Source: Ptychodera flava
Lineage: Eukaryota; Hemichordata; Enteropneusta; Ptychoderidae
Reading direction: 5' to 3'
Length of the DNA: 64,000 nucleotides
Assembly: GCF_041260155.1 (NCBI RefSeq)
Contig: NC_091942.1
Span: forward strand, 3,586,501-3,650,500
Shown: positions 48,066 to 59,533 of the stretch, in pieces
Position numbering within the stretch: the stretch's first letter is position 1
Layout of the letters: every line of letters starts with the position of its first letter
Translations under genes and position numbers: made by a program
The notes under the pieces: model-generated
Told to the model about the DNA's origin: nothing
Databases searched by the model: none
The model's input: the letters and a program-made list of their open reading frames with translations, nothing else

Positions 48066-49371
48066 CATTATGAAACTATCATCAGCATCAGCTAGTACAC
48101 ATATGAAGTATGGTGTTCCTCAGGGCTCAGTTCTGGGTCCGATTCTTTTTACTCTGTATACATCACCACTTGAAGACATCATCGTCCAGCATGGTTTTAA
48201 TCCTATGATGTATGCGGATGATACACAGATTTATGTTGTGTGTAGCAGACCTGATGAAGTTCGAGTTTCTGTCAAGGTATGCGCCAACGAAATCCGCTGC
48301 TGGATGAAATCCAATATGCTTATACTTATATGATGAGAAGACAGAGGTTGTTCAGTTTTCGTCTCGTCTCAGATCCGATGCAGTGATACTCTCAAGTCTA
48401 CGGATTGGCGAGTCAGATATTGCCCCTTCTGCTACAGTTCGCAATCTCGGTGTGAAACTCACCCATGACGGCTCGATGTCAGACCATATCAGCCACATCT
48501 GTAAGAATGGATTTTATGCATTGCGTAGAATTAGCAAGATCCGTCAATTGTTGGACAAACCCACCACAGAAAAGATGGTCCATGCATTTGTCACTTCTCA
48601 GTTGGATTACTGCAACAGTCTTTTGTATGGTGTTGGGAAATTTCAGCTCGGACGCCTTCGTTCACTTTAGAATGCTGCAGCTCGCCTTGTCTCGCGTACT
48701 CGAAAATTTGATAATATCACACCTGTATTCATTGATCTACACTGGCTGCCGGTTGAAGCTAGAATTAAATTCAAAATCTTGTTGACAACCTTTAAAATAG
48801 TTCATCGTGTTGCTCCACTTTATCTCATGGATCTGATCGAGATATACACCCCTGCCAGAGATCTCAGATCGAGTGATTCGTTACGCTTAGTGCCACCGCG
48901 TGGAATGTTCAACAAGGCATATGGGCAGAGAGCTTTCTCTGTCTGCGCACCGTCTCTGTGGAACTCATTGCCTCCAGAAATCCGTAATGCTAGCTCCGTT
49001 GACTGTTTTAAGCGCATTTTAAAGACTCATCTATTTGTAAAGCACTATTACTAATGTTTTGGAAGGGTCACAACTTTACCGTAACCGCTGATGCTTGTTT
49101 TATTATTTATTTATTATTTTATTTTAACGTTTTCTGCTACTTAATCTGTAGAATTTTAATATTGTTTTCCTTTTGTATTTTGACTGTTTTTTACTCTGCA
49201 GAAATTTTCATTATTTCTAACCATGTACGTTTTTAGCATAATTTTTTTAGCATAATTTGATTGTTTTTACATTTAAGTTTGTCATGTTTTGCTGGTATTT
49301 TATCAATTTTAAATGTGTATGTGTAGTGTGCTTTAAAGAAATAAATATTATTATTATTATTATTATTATTA
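48066..49371 (+). mobile_element. CR1/L2-type LINE, 5'-truncated, with (ATT)n tail
   Basis: Three frame-shifted segments (48070-48333, 48383-48670, 48665-49054) give one reverse-transcriptase C-terminal half: YGVPQGSVLGPILFTLYTS, MMYADDTQIYVV (catalytic YADD), VRNLGVKLTHDGSMSDHI, LDYCNSLLYGV, DLHWLPVEARIKFKILL and WNSLPPEIRNASS. An AT-rich 3' UTR leads to an (ATT)n microsatellite at about 49346-49370, typical of CR1/L2 ends. One frameshift and one stop make it dead. Confidence 0.9.
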
Positions 49372-49589
49372 CACAAATAAATTGTCAAATGCATTAAGTT
49401 TATTGGTTTACTGTTTTGTTTTTTATCATGTGTTAAGTCCATAAAATAACCTGTAACTTCGATAAAGTAGAAATCTCATATTGATTAGGCAAAAGTCTAC
49501 ATTTGTTGTTCCATATGGCAAATCAGATCTGATCACGTCTGTTTGTCCGGTAATATATAATAATAATTACTTTTATTACTATGATATGA

Positions 49590-49690
49590 AAGATAGTACA
49601 CTTCACGTGCCATGAAAGTCAGATACAAAATTTACATTTCAATGGTAATATGGAGCCAGATATATAGTTTTACGCTGGTCGAGCCTGTGA
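49590..49690 (-). repeat. LINE 3'-tail fragment
   Basis: GGTAATATGGAGCCAGATAT and TTTTACGCTGGTCGAGCCT resemble sequence at about 15380-15430 within the 3' UTR of the LINE at 15262-16335, so this is a fragment of the same family. Confidence 0.5.
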
Positions 49691-49756
49691 CGAAATTCAC
49701 ATTGCATAGATAAACACGTGCGGTGTTATACAAAGAGTTCTGCATGTATTTTTGTA

Positions 49757-50315
49757 TAGATAGATATGTACTTTATTCAGTACTATAGGCCACCAGCCTT
49801 TATGTACAACAAAATTTTAACAGAAAGAAACAGTATCAAGTCGCCCTATTTGACAATGAAAGCACATTTTCTTCTCTGTCAACATTCTGTTTTGTTACAA
49901 GACTTTCACGTTTTTGAAATGAGTAAAAGAGATATTTTCCAAGATTCTCCAGTACACTTTGATTTTTTGATTGCATAAGTAGCAAAAATTTCCATTCACT
50001 TACAGGTGTATAATAAAATCTATTAATAAATCTTCTCCTAATAGCTTCATATTTTGGACATACCATTTCAAAATGATATTCGTCCTCTATGAAATTACAA
50101 GCAAAAGGATATAATCTTTTTTCTCGAGGGATTCCACTCTCTCTACCCTTTTCAATAAGATGACAGTGTGATGATACTCTAAAACGAGAAAGGGCATTTC
50201 TATATTCTATTTGAAATACAAGAAAGATACAATTCACTGGTGAATTGTATTTTTGTATATGAGAGAACGTTTGATACCAGAGTAAGGTCTTCCTGTAAAA
50301 CAATTTTCATATTCT
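49757..50315 (-). mobile_element. LINE C-terminal fragment with 3' end
   Basis: The minus-strand frame (49836-50303) has EYRNALSRFRVSSHCHLIEK, then IPREKRLYPF, FIEDEYHFEMVCPKY and KFLLLMQSKN, a zinc-finger-like LINE ORF2 C-terminus (C...EDEYHF...C). It is followed by AATAAAGTACATATCTATC, typical of a LINE 3' end. Confidence 0.75.
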
Positions 50316-50698
50316 GAGGTACTATACCTTCGGGTAATTGTTTTAACGATCGATCACTAAATCACATAACGACTATTGTGACTTAATTAAACACAAGTTG
50401 CACTTCTTGTTGGTATTGGAGTATGGCTTAGCTTGTTTTACCTTTCTCCATTCGATTCCATACTCAATGTTCTGGTCTTTTAAGTTCCAAATATATTTAC
50501 TTAACTCAGTTGCATTTTTATAGCGTTGGTTTTTGAACGAGCAAATATGGTTTCTATATCTAAATTTAAATATCTAACATTTAATTAGTTCATAGTAATT
50601 AGTTCCTGTAACAGATACTGTCTCAGTGCTTTTTTGCAGCTACGCCTGGAACAATGTGCTTTGATCTAAATATCCAGACGACCGGGCAAAACTGTTAC

Positions 50699-50977
50699 CT
50701 CATTCATCGAGGGGCAATGCGCAGCAATTTCGTGAATCTGGAAAGTGCCCAGCCGTCTGCTCTATAGATTGAACTTCAAAATATTTTTCTCAATACCTTG
50801 TAGTTGTTTGAGATATATGAGCTTTGCCAAAACCAGAGACTCCCGCCAGACGGAATAAGCCGGCCCGTCTTGAGGTCTTCCCAAAGCCGACAATATTACC
50901 GTCGAAGTGAATACTCCATCGCCCGCCAGCTGATGACCATATGGTGCATACGTGATGCCAACCTCCAGGATTCACAT
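50699..50977 (-). CDS. Pentraxin/LamG-like domain, two exons of an unidentified gene
   Basis: Exon 50977-50797 encodes VNPGGWHHVCTIWSSAGGRW, IHFDGNIVGFG and GFGKAHISQ, the core of a pentraxin-type jelly roll (family pattern: WHHVC.tW.s..G.w..Y.DG). Exon 50756-50699 joins in phase 2 and gives RRLGTFQIHEIAAHCPSMNE, fitting the domain's last helix and cysteine. Splice sites are CTATAGAGCAG/ACGG and AAG/GTATTG. A possible earlier exon on the same strand at about 51290-51400 (DFTVC) would fit the domain start, but the connecting exon was not established. Such domains occur in secreted pattern-recognition and large receptor proteins. The parent gene is unknown, and the locus could be a fragment. 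Confidence 0.45.
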
Positions 50978-52396
50978 CTACACGGGGAAAAGTTTGGACT
51001 GATTCGTCAATGAAATTTAGTGGGAATATAATGGCGAAGAACTGCGTATAATTGAGACCATAAAACCTTCATAAAGGTGAAAAGGTATAAAACCACACAA
51101 TTGCATAAAATAAAATGGATAAAATTACAATACCGGGAACACGGCAGATAAAAACACTTAGGTGTAGAGGATTAAATCCCGCGTATAATTGACACTCCAG
51201 CGTATAATTGACACTCACATCAGAACCGTCTGGAAGAACGTATTTCAATAAATAATAGCATAGTTGATTGAAACCTTCGTGACTTATTCACATACAGACA
51301 GTGAAATCCCGCAATGTAGGTATTTGATATTCCATTCCAGTCTCAACCAGTGCATCTCTGTGCCAGACGATATCATGTCCATTGCCTGTGAGCATTGCAT
51401 GGCTCATCGGCTTCAAACGGAAAATATTTCGTAGTATTAGCATGATCATACGCGTCTCAGTTGAGTCTGAAAGACATAGACTTTTCCTCGAACGTTCCCT
51501 GGGTAAATTTTAAACCATCCACCTTCGATCCCAAGAATAAAATACAGGTCAACATTCAAATTTGATACTAGAGAAAAAAATCACCACACATACATCTACC
51601 AAACATTGGAAGTTTAAAATGGTTTTCACACATTTATATGGGTATTCTATCTCAATGCGTTTGTGATTATTGAACCAAAAATGCGATAAGCCAGCCTGTA
51701 GAACATTAAATTTTTGATATTTATTTCGAGTGAATCCGTGGGATTTCCCCTTTGATGAAAGTCAATAAGCATTTCCAGCTGCATTTCTTTGGTTTTCTAG
51801 GCGCCCAGCAAAAGATTATTATTTTGAGCACTAGTCAAATAACCAGGAGATTATATCAACGACACAGCTATCCAATAGCACAAAATGGACTTCTGAACGG
51901 GCGCCAGGTCTTTGATCAACATTTAGCTTGCATCTGTTGTATTTGAATATTTGCCTAGGCCAAAGTCTGCTAGGAACTTAATATCATTTCCACTCCTCCG
52001 GTAAAGACTTTGCAAGGCAAGCCTTTATATCTGACAGGTCAAGGTGTTAATAAGACAGTAAATTATGTATTCAGGCTGTGGTGAAATTACTTTGAAAACA
52101 TGTGCAGAATCACCTCTATTTCCTGGAATACTTTTGGAAATTGAGACAAACAGCTTTGACTGGGCGGATCTCTTCGAAGAAATAAGTGATATCCCTGTGA
52201 AAACGGATGACTGACTTGTAGCGTTCTCATTTCAAGATGACCCCCTTGCCGCTATTTTTTTTCCTGTCCACACTATACCAGAATGACTGCTGAACGTTTC
52301 CTAACGTCATTCGACAATGGTATGAGTTAGTGATGAACTTTATCAATATTAGCAAAGCAAACATGCCTTAATTCTCAAGTAGAAAACAGCGCTAAG
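50978..52396. other. Possible introns of the pentraxin-like gene; otherwise unassigned
   Basis: Contains GCGTATAATTGA at about 51045, 51182 and 51201, the last two as a 19-bp direct repeat. No exon beyond the doubtful 51290-51400 one. Confidence 0.35.
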
Positions 52397-52745
52397 ACCA
52401 AGAAAAATAAAAAGCTTTTTTCTCATCCTAGATATATTTCAAAAATGATGCGGTGACGCGGGTTTTTTACTCTCATTTTTTTCTTCAATCAACAAGAACG
52501 CGGGAAAAAACATGAACACAACATAGGAATGCACGCAGAGACAAATGCAGAGCAGTGTTGGTTTATCATTTTTGTATAGCAACAGTTCTGCGGTTTGACT
52601 TCAGTGCAGCCATGCACAGTTTTTACAGCGTAACATAATAGTGATATATGTGTACAGTTCTGAATGGAATGATAGTGTCATTTAATTTGTTGTCGGTTCT
52701 GTATTATAAAGCACTGCATTATGCACTTCGTCGTGTATTTTTGCG
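52397..52745. repeat. MITE family D, partial copy 2
   Basis: CCAAGAAAAATAAAAAGC, ATATTTCAAAAATGATGCGG and GCAGTGTTG match 23785-24191. The right end is missing and is replaced by a short palindrome TGTACTTGGGCCTCAGCCCA / AGTACA. Confidence 0.85.
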
Positions 52746-53861
52746 TTTATTGTACTTGGGCCTCAGCCCAAGTACATTTGTTTTCATTCCGTGGGAAAAA
52801 ACTCTGTAAGGTATAACCATTTCTGGCTGAGACCAGGGAGGGCAAAATGTCTTGGCTTCATCTTTCTTGGCATAATAAATGGCGTAATGATGCTAACTTA
52901 ATGGAAGTGCTGCTCTCAGCCAGTCATGAATAAGTGAGATGTGAATATAAATGCTTCTCTATCTGAGTTTTTGCCACAAAATCTTCTGAATATAATCAAA
53001 ATGTGCATCGAAATGCAACAATTAATGCACCCTCCGTTTCCTAGGCGATGGCACGACCCTTGCTACACCCACTGGACGAGCCAAAGTGGGAGGGGTAATT
53101 TCAGTTTGGTCGAACAAGAGGGCTCGAGACCAGAATTTAACATTTAAACTTGAAACATGTTTAATCGCTGACAAGATGTGGACTAGTGTTAATCAAAGTG
53201 AAAGTTTGAAAAGGAAAGGTTTTATATCCCGGACACAATGAAAAACATTACGACTGGAAACTGTACCCCCAGTTGAGAATAGTAATGCCCACAGCGATGG
53301 AGAACACTTATCCTTGAGCTGAGAAAACCAGACCATCATTTCGAAATAGAGCTGCAGATTCGAGAAGCTTGTTCAAAATAGCTAGGTACACCCCATGGGT
53401 GGTTTCGAGTTTTGAGGGCAAATTTCGCCTCCTTCATATAGAAATCGTACGTTTGTTTTTCCAGGAGAACACACCATTTGACACAAAATTTGCATGTAAA
53501 GGGGTCGCCAGCAAGCACGTGGTCAAATCTGGCATAAGAAACAATATGAAATGTAGGGTAAAGCCAGTCCAAAATAAACTGATTTGAACTTTTGTGTTTT
53601 GTAATTTATACCACTGCAGTAACATTACCTTTTTTTGACAACATCACACAATGTAATACGTTTTGAAACTGAATACTCCGACGTATTCTGTGTCTCCTTT
53701 GCTAAAAAATACGGTATGCCGATTACCATGTAAGGAGATGATGACGTCAAGACAGATTTGTAGTGCGTTTGGTCCTGGATGGTGCACGAAGTTTTGTCGA
53801 GGTAGCTTGTGTATTTATTTCCTAAATGGGAGAGATTAGGGTCGATCTAACGAAGGCCAAG
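52746..53861. other. Non-coding stretch left of the LTR element
   Basis: No gene recognised. Several 60-75-residue ORFs on both strands have no family features. Confidence 0.4.
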
Positions 53862-54426
53862 TGTTACGTGCAGAGGATACGAACAAAAGGGTGAACTCAG
53901 CAGTTTACGTTTAAACAAAATTTATTACAAAAATAAAACTAATTGCTAAGTCAGGGATAAAATACAAGCTTTAAAAGTGTACAGACTACTTATCTCAGCT
54001 GGGACGGCAAAGCTCCAGTCTCAGAGTTGTAACAGTCAGTTGGATGAATGAACAGTCCTTGCAGGCTTGAAGCTGCACAAAGTCCACAGTATAAATCCAG
54101 CGTTGGCAGTGAAGGTCTTGAAAAGTCTTGAGAATGACTACTGCTGGAGTTTAGTAACACACAAGAGACACGATCCCAAAAGTCTGACTGGAAGCTGTGC
54201 ACGTCCCTTTTATAAAGGCATATAAGAACAATCTAGAACTTTTATTGACATGCTAATTACTGTTCTAAAATTATCTCCCTTACACAACTAATCAACTTTC
54301 CAGAACATTCCAAACATGACTAATTGAATTCAAGGTTGTGAGGTCATCAAGGCAGTGACCTTGAGAATGTTCTAGACTAATTGAACTCAGGTCATGATGA
54401 GTGTGGGGTAAATGACCTACATAACA
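53862..54426 (-). repeat. 3' LTR of Gmr1-type element
   Basis: 565 bp, nearly identical to 58631-59202. Differences include a missing CTTTAGAA repeat near 54230 and a few single-base changes. A TTTATAAAAGGGA promoter-like motif is conserved. Just inside (54429-54440), GAAGAGGGGG on the minus strand is the polypurine tract. Confidence 0.95.
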
Positions 54427-54599
54427 CACCCCCTCTTCAAAAAAAGAAAATTTTTCAAAGAAAAATCTTTCTTTTACAAATGTAATCTTGAAAAGGATTT
54501 AAGTACTCAAATTTTGTTTTACTCTAAAGTAAAATTTCTTGAAAGTGAACAACAATAAATTTCTTGAAAGTGAACAACAATAATTTCTAAATACGAGAG

Positions 54600-54935
54600 A
54601 GACAGTCTGCAATTAAATTGTCTCTGCCTTTGATATGTCTAATGTCAAGATTAAACTCCTGTAACATTAAACTCCATCTTAGCAATCTCTGATTTTTGCC
54701 TTTAAATTTCTGCAGAAAAACAAGAGGGTTGTGATCAATATAAACCACTATTGGCTGATTTGAAGAAGAACATAAACTTCAAAATGCTGTAAAGCTAATA
54801 TCAAAGATAAACACTCTTTTTCAATTGTAGAGTAGTTTCTCTGGGATTTGTAAATTTGCAAAATTTGTTAAAAATAGCAAACAGGATGATCGGTCCCATG
54901 ACTATCCTCTTGAAATTTGATATCGGAAAACTCGA
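54600..54935 (-). pseudogene. RNase H domain of Gmr1-type element, frameshifted
   Basis: Minus-strand frames read HGTDHPVCYF, YSTIEKECLSLILALQHFEV, VVYIDHNPLVFLQ, RLLRWSLMLQEF and HIKGRDNLIADCLSR, the standard Gypsy RNase H. A stop and at least one frameshift (near 54760) interrupt it. The domain ends just before the element's 3' UTR, which contains a tandem 29-bp repeat (about 54536-54596). Confidence 0.85.
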
Positions 54936-55395
54936 AATGGCACTGAATTTGGCAAAAGTATGCATTGTAAAGTCCAGTTATTTTTATTGAGTTCGATAAA
55001 GTCATTGTTCGGCAAATACTTGGCTTCCTCCTGGAGATATTCCGCTTTTGCAGGATTCAGTCCGTCTGGATGTTGTTCCACTGGATTACTGTCGCAGACA
55101 TCTTGTTGTGATGGGTGACGTTTGTCCTCGTTGGAACATCTTGAAACAGGTGTTTATATTCGTGGAGCAGTTCTTTCACCTGTTGTTGTTGTTCTGGCTG
55201 GAGGTGTGCCAACTTTGTAGACTCCAGCTTCTCCAGGATTTCTGAGTTCTGAAGCTTGACCGAGCCCAGCTTTGAGTTTAGAGTATTTTCACTCAAGTCA
55301 GTTTCAGTATCACTATCTTCATAATGGTTTGAACTGACTGCACTGACAGGCTGAGTTATAGTAGGATTATCCCTATCCAAATATGGCTTAAGCAT
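54936..55395 (-). pseudogene. Integrase tail and start of reverse transcriptase, truncated
   Basis: LKPYLDRD starts the segment, followed by an acidic linker, QVKELLHEYKHLFQDVPTRT and, after a frame change, NPAKAEYLQEEAKYL and NNDFIE, which precede reverse-transcriptase motif 1. The sequence then jumps to RNase H near 54935. The DYR motif, the YxDD catalytic box and all in between (about 180-250 residues expected) are absent. Confidence 0.8.
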
Positions 55396-55626
55396 ATTTA
55401 TGTGACATAGCTGTTTTTGTTTTCGCCTGTCAGGTGTTATTATGATGTAATTTAAATCACCTCATTTCTTATCAATTAGATATGGCCCAAAGTAACGAGC
55501 ATGGAGTGGTTTGCCAGGAATTGGAAGTAGAACAAGAACTTTTGACCTGGTTCAAACTTCCGTTTGAGGTGCTTTTATCATATTTGGTTTTCATTGACTG
55601 CTGAGATGACTCAAGATTATCTCTGG

Positions 55627-56504
55627 CTAATTCACATGCTTTAGAGAGTTTTGTACGAAAATCTGACACATATTGCAAAATTTCAGACAATCATCGTCGT
55701 CAGACAGGAATTTCTCTTTAACGAGCTTAAGTGGGCCACGGACTGTATGTCCAAATACAAGCTCAAATGGGCTAAAACCAAGAGACTCTTGAATTGACTC
55801 TCTAACAGCAAAGAGCAGAAAATGAATTCCTTCATCCCACTGCTTCTCTGTGTCAAAACAGTAGGTCCTAATCATGTTTTTCAAAGTTTGATGAAATCGC
55901 TCAAGAGCACCCTGACTTTCTGGATGATAGGCGGATGACCTATACTGTTTAATGCCTAGCTGATCCATTACTTGTTGAAAAATTCCAGACATAAAGTTGG
56001 AGCCTTGATCGGACTGGACACATTTAGGGAGGCCAAATAAAGTGAAAATTTGACTAAAGCTTTCACTATAGTCTTTGTCTTTATATTTCTCAGTGGTATG
56101 GCTTCTGGGAACCGAGTTGATGTACACATTATTGTCAGCATGTACTCATTTCCTGATCTTGTTTTTGGTAGGGGCCCAACACAGTCTATTAGTATCCTAC
56201 TAAATGGTTCTTGAAATGCAGGAATTGGCTGTAAAGGGGCCTTTGGAATGGTCTGATTTGGCTTTCCTACCATTTGACATGTGTGACAAGTTTTACAGAA
56301 ATGTGCTACATCCTGCCTGAGATTAGGCCAATAAAAGTGACTGAGAATTTTATGATAAGTTTTCCTGACTCCTAAGTGACCAGCCCAGGGGGTTTCATGG
56401 GCCAGGCGCAATATTTCAGCATGGTAGGGCTTTGGAACCACAATTTGATGTTTTATAGCCCAATCGTCATCAACCAAAACATCTGGAGGTCTCCATTTAC
56501 GCAT
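55627..56504 (-). pseudogene. Integrase of Gmr1-type element, frameshifted
   Basis: The N-terminal HHCC zinc module (LAHETPWAGHLGVRKTYHKI and FCKTCHTCQ) is followed by the DDE core: Asp in ILIDCVGPLPK, Asp in VQSDQGSNFMSG, Glu in YHPESQGALERFHQ. FSPFELVFGHTVRGPLK follows, as in Gypsy integrases. Two overlapping frames (56504-55968 and 56127-55627) show a frameshift near 56040, between the first and second catalytic Asp. Domain content is complete, but this copy cannot make one polypeptide. Confidence 0.92.
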
Positions 56505-56509
56505 GAGAA

Positions 56510-57003
56510 TACCAGATTTTGTATATAGGAAACAGAGCTATCTGAAGTTTTACCTTCATCATCTACCCTGTCAAACAAAGACAAAATATCTGGGTCTTTG
56601 TGTTGTTCTGCAATGAGATTTGATCTAGAAAATGTCTGACTTTGGTCAGCAGTTTTACTGGAAGTTGCAAATCCACGAGGGATAACGGAATGATCCGTGT
56701 CAAACACCTGACTGAGAAAGTGTCATTTAAGTCAACATCTGTGACATTATTTTTGAGAGTATTTTGATTCTCGGAAGTTTTCTTTGACATGGCTCGAGTA
56801 ATGGCACATGAAGGAAATAAATCGGGTATCTCTTGTTCAATTGGCTCTGGATCCTGATCTAAACTAGGATTATCAGTCACAAGTGGATTAGAAATGACCT
56901 TATCCCCAGCAAGGTCGTTTCCAAGGAGAAGGTGAATCCCTTCAAAAGGCAAAAAAGGCCTAATACCTAAAGTCACAGGTCCAAAAACAAAGTCCGAAGA
57001 CAA
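56510..57003 (-). pseudogene. Protease-integrase linker of Gmr1-type element
   Basis: Frames at 56563-57003 and 56453-56707 hold FLPFEGIHLLLGNDLAGDKV, characteristic of the post-protease segment of these elements, then an acidic linker and SQTFSRSNLIAEQHKDPDI leading into integrase. Frameshifts near 56700 and 56520. Confidence 0.7.
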
Positions 57004-57063
57004 ATAGACATTATGGAGAGGAACAGGAATGTAGTCATTACAATCTACCCCTTAATAAGAACT

Positions 57064-57681
57064 TTAGAACCTGAAAATGACTTTTTCAGAAAACGGCAGG
57101 GTATCTGCCAACAAAAGAGACTGGGAAGCCCCGGTATCTCTTAAAATTTTGACAGGGGTAGCGGAAGAAAAATCACTAGAAAGTGATATAAAACCATCAT
57201 GAATAAATGGTTCGAAAATACCCATAATGCTATCTTGAGAAGAATTGACCTTGACCTCATTAATTGGGGATGAGAGGGGTTTAACCTCAGAAAATGTGTT
57301 GCACACATTATTAGACTCTAATTGAGTTGATGAAGAAATAAAGCCGGTTGGCTTAGATCCACTTTGACCTTCACGTTTTCTTTTCAATTTGAAACAATCT
57401 GACATTAAATGGCCGTCTTTCTTACAATAATTACAAGAAAGTGTACCGAACTGTTTGTCAGAAGGAGATTGAGACTTGGGATCTGATGATGTGTGAGTGT
57501 TACTTAAATTTTGTGAACTGTTGTCATTTGATTTCCTACTTTCCTTTGAGAAATTCTTGGATGAAAAGGAGGAGTTAAATTTACCTGCATTGTTTCTGTA
57601 TGAAAAGGACTGGGATGGTTTGCTGAGAAATGATTTGTGGGTCAATGAATAATCATCGGCCAAACGTGCAGCGACCTCCAA
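57064..57681 (-). pseudogene. Nucleocapsid zinc knuckle and aspartic protease of Gmr1-type element
   Basis: A 205-residue frame. ADDYSLTHKSF ends the capsid part. CNYCKKDGHLMSDC is a CCHC zinc knuckle for RNA binding. After a Ser/Asn-rich spacer, VKILRDTGASQSLLL carries the DTG active site of a retropepsin. The frame ends just after the flap region, where a stop or frameshift separates it from the linker. Confidence 0.88.
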
Positions 57682-58527
57682 TGTATCTGCCTTTTGTTCA
57701 TTGATAATGTCTTGATGTCACTCCGGATGCACCTTTTAAATTCCTCAATCAAAACAAGTTGTCGTAATCTGTCATAATTCTGACTGACCTTTTCAGAAGA
57801 ACACCAACGATCAAACAGTTGTTCTTTTGTTCGAGCAAATTCAACATAAGTTTGATCCTTCACCTTCTCACAATCCCTAAATTTCTGACGGTAAGCTTCA
57901 GGCACCAACTCATAGCCCTTGAGAATTAATTCCTTCACAGAATCATAATTTGAAGCCTGCTCTACTGACAACTGATGTAAATTTCTCTGGGCTTTACCCA
58001 CCAAAGCACTCTGCAAAAGCATAGACCAGGACTCCTTAGGCCAATCCAGACTCTGAGCAATTTTCTCAAAATGAAGGAAATATTTATCAACATCCTTTTC
58101 TTGGAAAGGGGGAACTAGCCTAAAATGCTTAGTGATGTCAAACTTGTCTAAAGGGAAGAATTTTCCTGACTGTCCAAGCTCTAAACGTTTTATTTCTACT
58201 TGCAATCGCTGTTCTTCTAATCGCAATTCTTTTTCTTTCTGTCTTTCTTCCATTGCTAACTTTTCACGTGCCAAATCTGCCTGTATTTCTAACTCTAATT
58301 TTCTGAGTTCAGAGGAAGACTCAGGCTCATAATCATTTAAGGCAGACTCCTCAAAATGGCCAGAATTAACTAAATGTTTTGCAATCTTGAATTGTATTTC
58401 CGCTTGCGCATAGATCGTTTGACTTCTACCTTAAGAAATTGGCCAGTGTTATGAGGTCGTCTTTTCTGAGGGAATCAAATGTGTCCTGATCAAGGTCATC
58501 CATTTCCTCTGGTTTAAATTCCGCCAT
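57640..58527 (-). pseudogene. Gag (matrix/capsid) of Gmr1-type element, frameshifted
   Basis: The likely start is the ATG at 58527-58525 (MAEFKPEEMDDLDQDTFDSL). A frameshift near 58390 leads into a long coiled-coil (REKLAMEERQKEKELRLEEQ) and then a SCAN-like capsid domain: FDITKHFRLVPPFQEKDVDK, KESWSMLLQSALVGKAQ, TYVEFARTKEQLFDRWC and YDRLRQLVLIEEFKRC. Another frame change near 57690 joins it to the zinc-knuckle ORF. Confidence 0.88.
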
Positions 58528-58609
58528 GATTAAATTTCGCTGAGTTCACAGTATACAGTAGTTTTGAAAAGGCTGTCAAAATGTTGTCAAACGGCTCAAA
58601 ATATTCGTC

Positions 58610-58626
58610 TCCCGGACGAGCCCCCA
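58610..58626 (-). promoter_or_regulatory. Primer binding site, tRNA-Pro type
   Basis: The minus strand reads TGGGGGCTCGTCCGGGA, four bases inside the 5' LTR. This matches 17 of the 18 bases of the tRNA-Pro primer site used by murine leukaemia virus (recalled), so reverse transcription would be primed by tRNA-Pro. Confidence 0.9.
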
Positions 58627-58630
58627 ATTT

Positions 58631-59202
58631 TGTTACGTGCAGAGAAAACGAACAAAAGGGTGAACTCAGCAGTTAACGTTTAAACAAAATTTATTACAAA
58701 ATAAAACTAATTGCTAAGTCAGGGATAAAATACAAGCTTTAAAAGTGTACAGACTACTTATCTCAGCTGGGACGGCAAAGCTCCAGTCTCAGAGTTGTAA
58801 CAGTCAGTTGGATGAATGAACAGTCCTTGCAGGCTTGAAGCTGCACAAAGTCCACAGTATAAATCCAGCGTTGGCAGTGAAGGTCTTGAAAAGTCTTGAG
58901 AATGACTACTGCTGGAGTTTAGTAACACACAAGAGACACGATCCCAAAGTCTGACTGGAAGCTGTGCACGTCCCTTTTATAAAGGCATATAAGAACAATC
59001 TAGAACTTTAGAACTTTTATTGACATGCTAATTACTGTTCTAAAATTATCTCCCTTACACAACTAATCAACTTTCCAGAACATTCCAAACATGACTAATT
59101 GAATTCAAGGTTGTGAGGTCATCAAGGGCAGTGACCTTGAGAATGTTCTAGACTAATTGAACTCAGGTCATGATGAGTGTGGGGTAAATGACCTACATAA
59201 CA
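58631..59202 (-). repeat. 5' LTR of Gmr1-type element
   Basis: 572 bp from TGTTATG (59202) to CGTAACA (58631), read on the minus strand. TATAAAAG at 58981-58974 is a likely core promoter, and AATAAA at 58695-58690 a polyadenylation signal, in the right order for U3-R-U5. CTAGAACTTTAGAACTTTTA shows a small internal duplication absent in the other LTR. Confidence 0.95.
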
Positions 59203-59533
59203 CAAGAATGTTATGATATTCTAAGCGAGCTGAACTCTAACGCGAATGGTTGGATAATTTGGAGGATGTCTAGAACCGGGGTCTAGAATGATCTCGTCTC
59301 ATTAAGATTATTTGGCGGTCAGTATTGAATTAAACTGCGTCACAAGTTTGCGAAATGAGTATTCCGTCGAACGGTCAACGAACGATGTTTTAGAAATCTG
59401 GAGACATGGCACATCGCATTTTTATTTTAGTATTTTATATTTTACAAAAGATTTAAGAAGCAATGATTTTGTCGAAAATTCTGAAAAAATATAGGAAGAT
59501 TTGATCGCGAACACATTTTCACTTGGGGTCAAC

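Larger units (their letters stand above)
53862..59202 (-). mobile_element. Gmr1-type Ty3/Gypsy LTR retrotransposon with reverse-transcriptase deletion
   Basis: The 5341-bp element has LTRs of 565 and 572 bp beginning TGTTA and ending TAACA, flanked by the 4-bp duplication CAAG (53858-53861 and 59203-59206). Transcription is on the minus strand. The domain order is gag, zinc knuckle, protease, integrase, then reverse transcriptase and RNase H. Integrase before reverse transcriptase is the Ty1/copia-like order that defines Gmr1-like Gypsy elements, described mainly in deuterostomes. The two LTRs differ at fewer than about ten positions, so insertion is recent. Most of the reverse transcriptase is missing and several frames are broken, so it is not autonomous. 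Confidence 0.93.

Noticed and set aside
51180..51290. Intermediate pentraxin exon containing GSDVSVNYTL
   Set aside because: Phases would work, but the segment contains a direct repeat and the residues do not fit the domain pattern.
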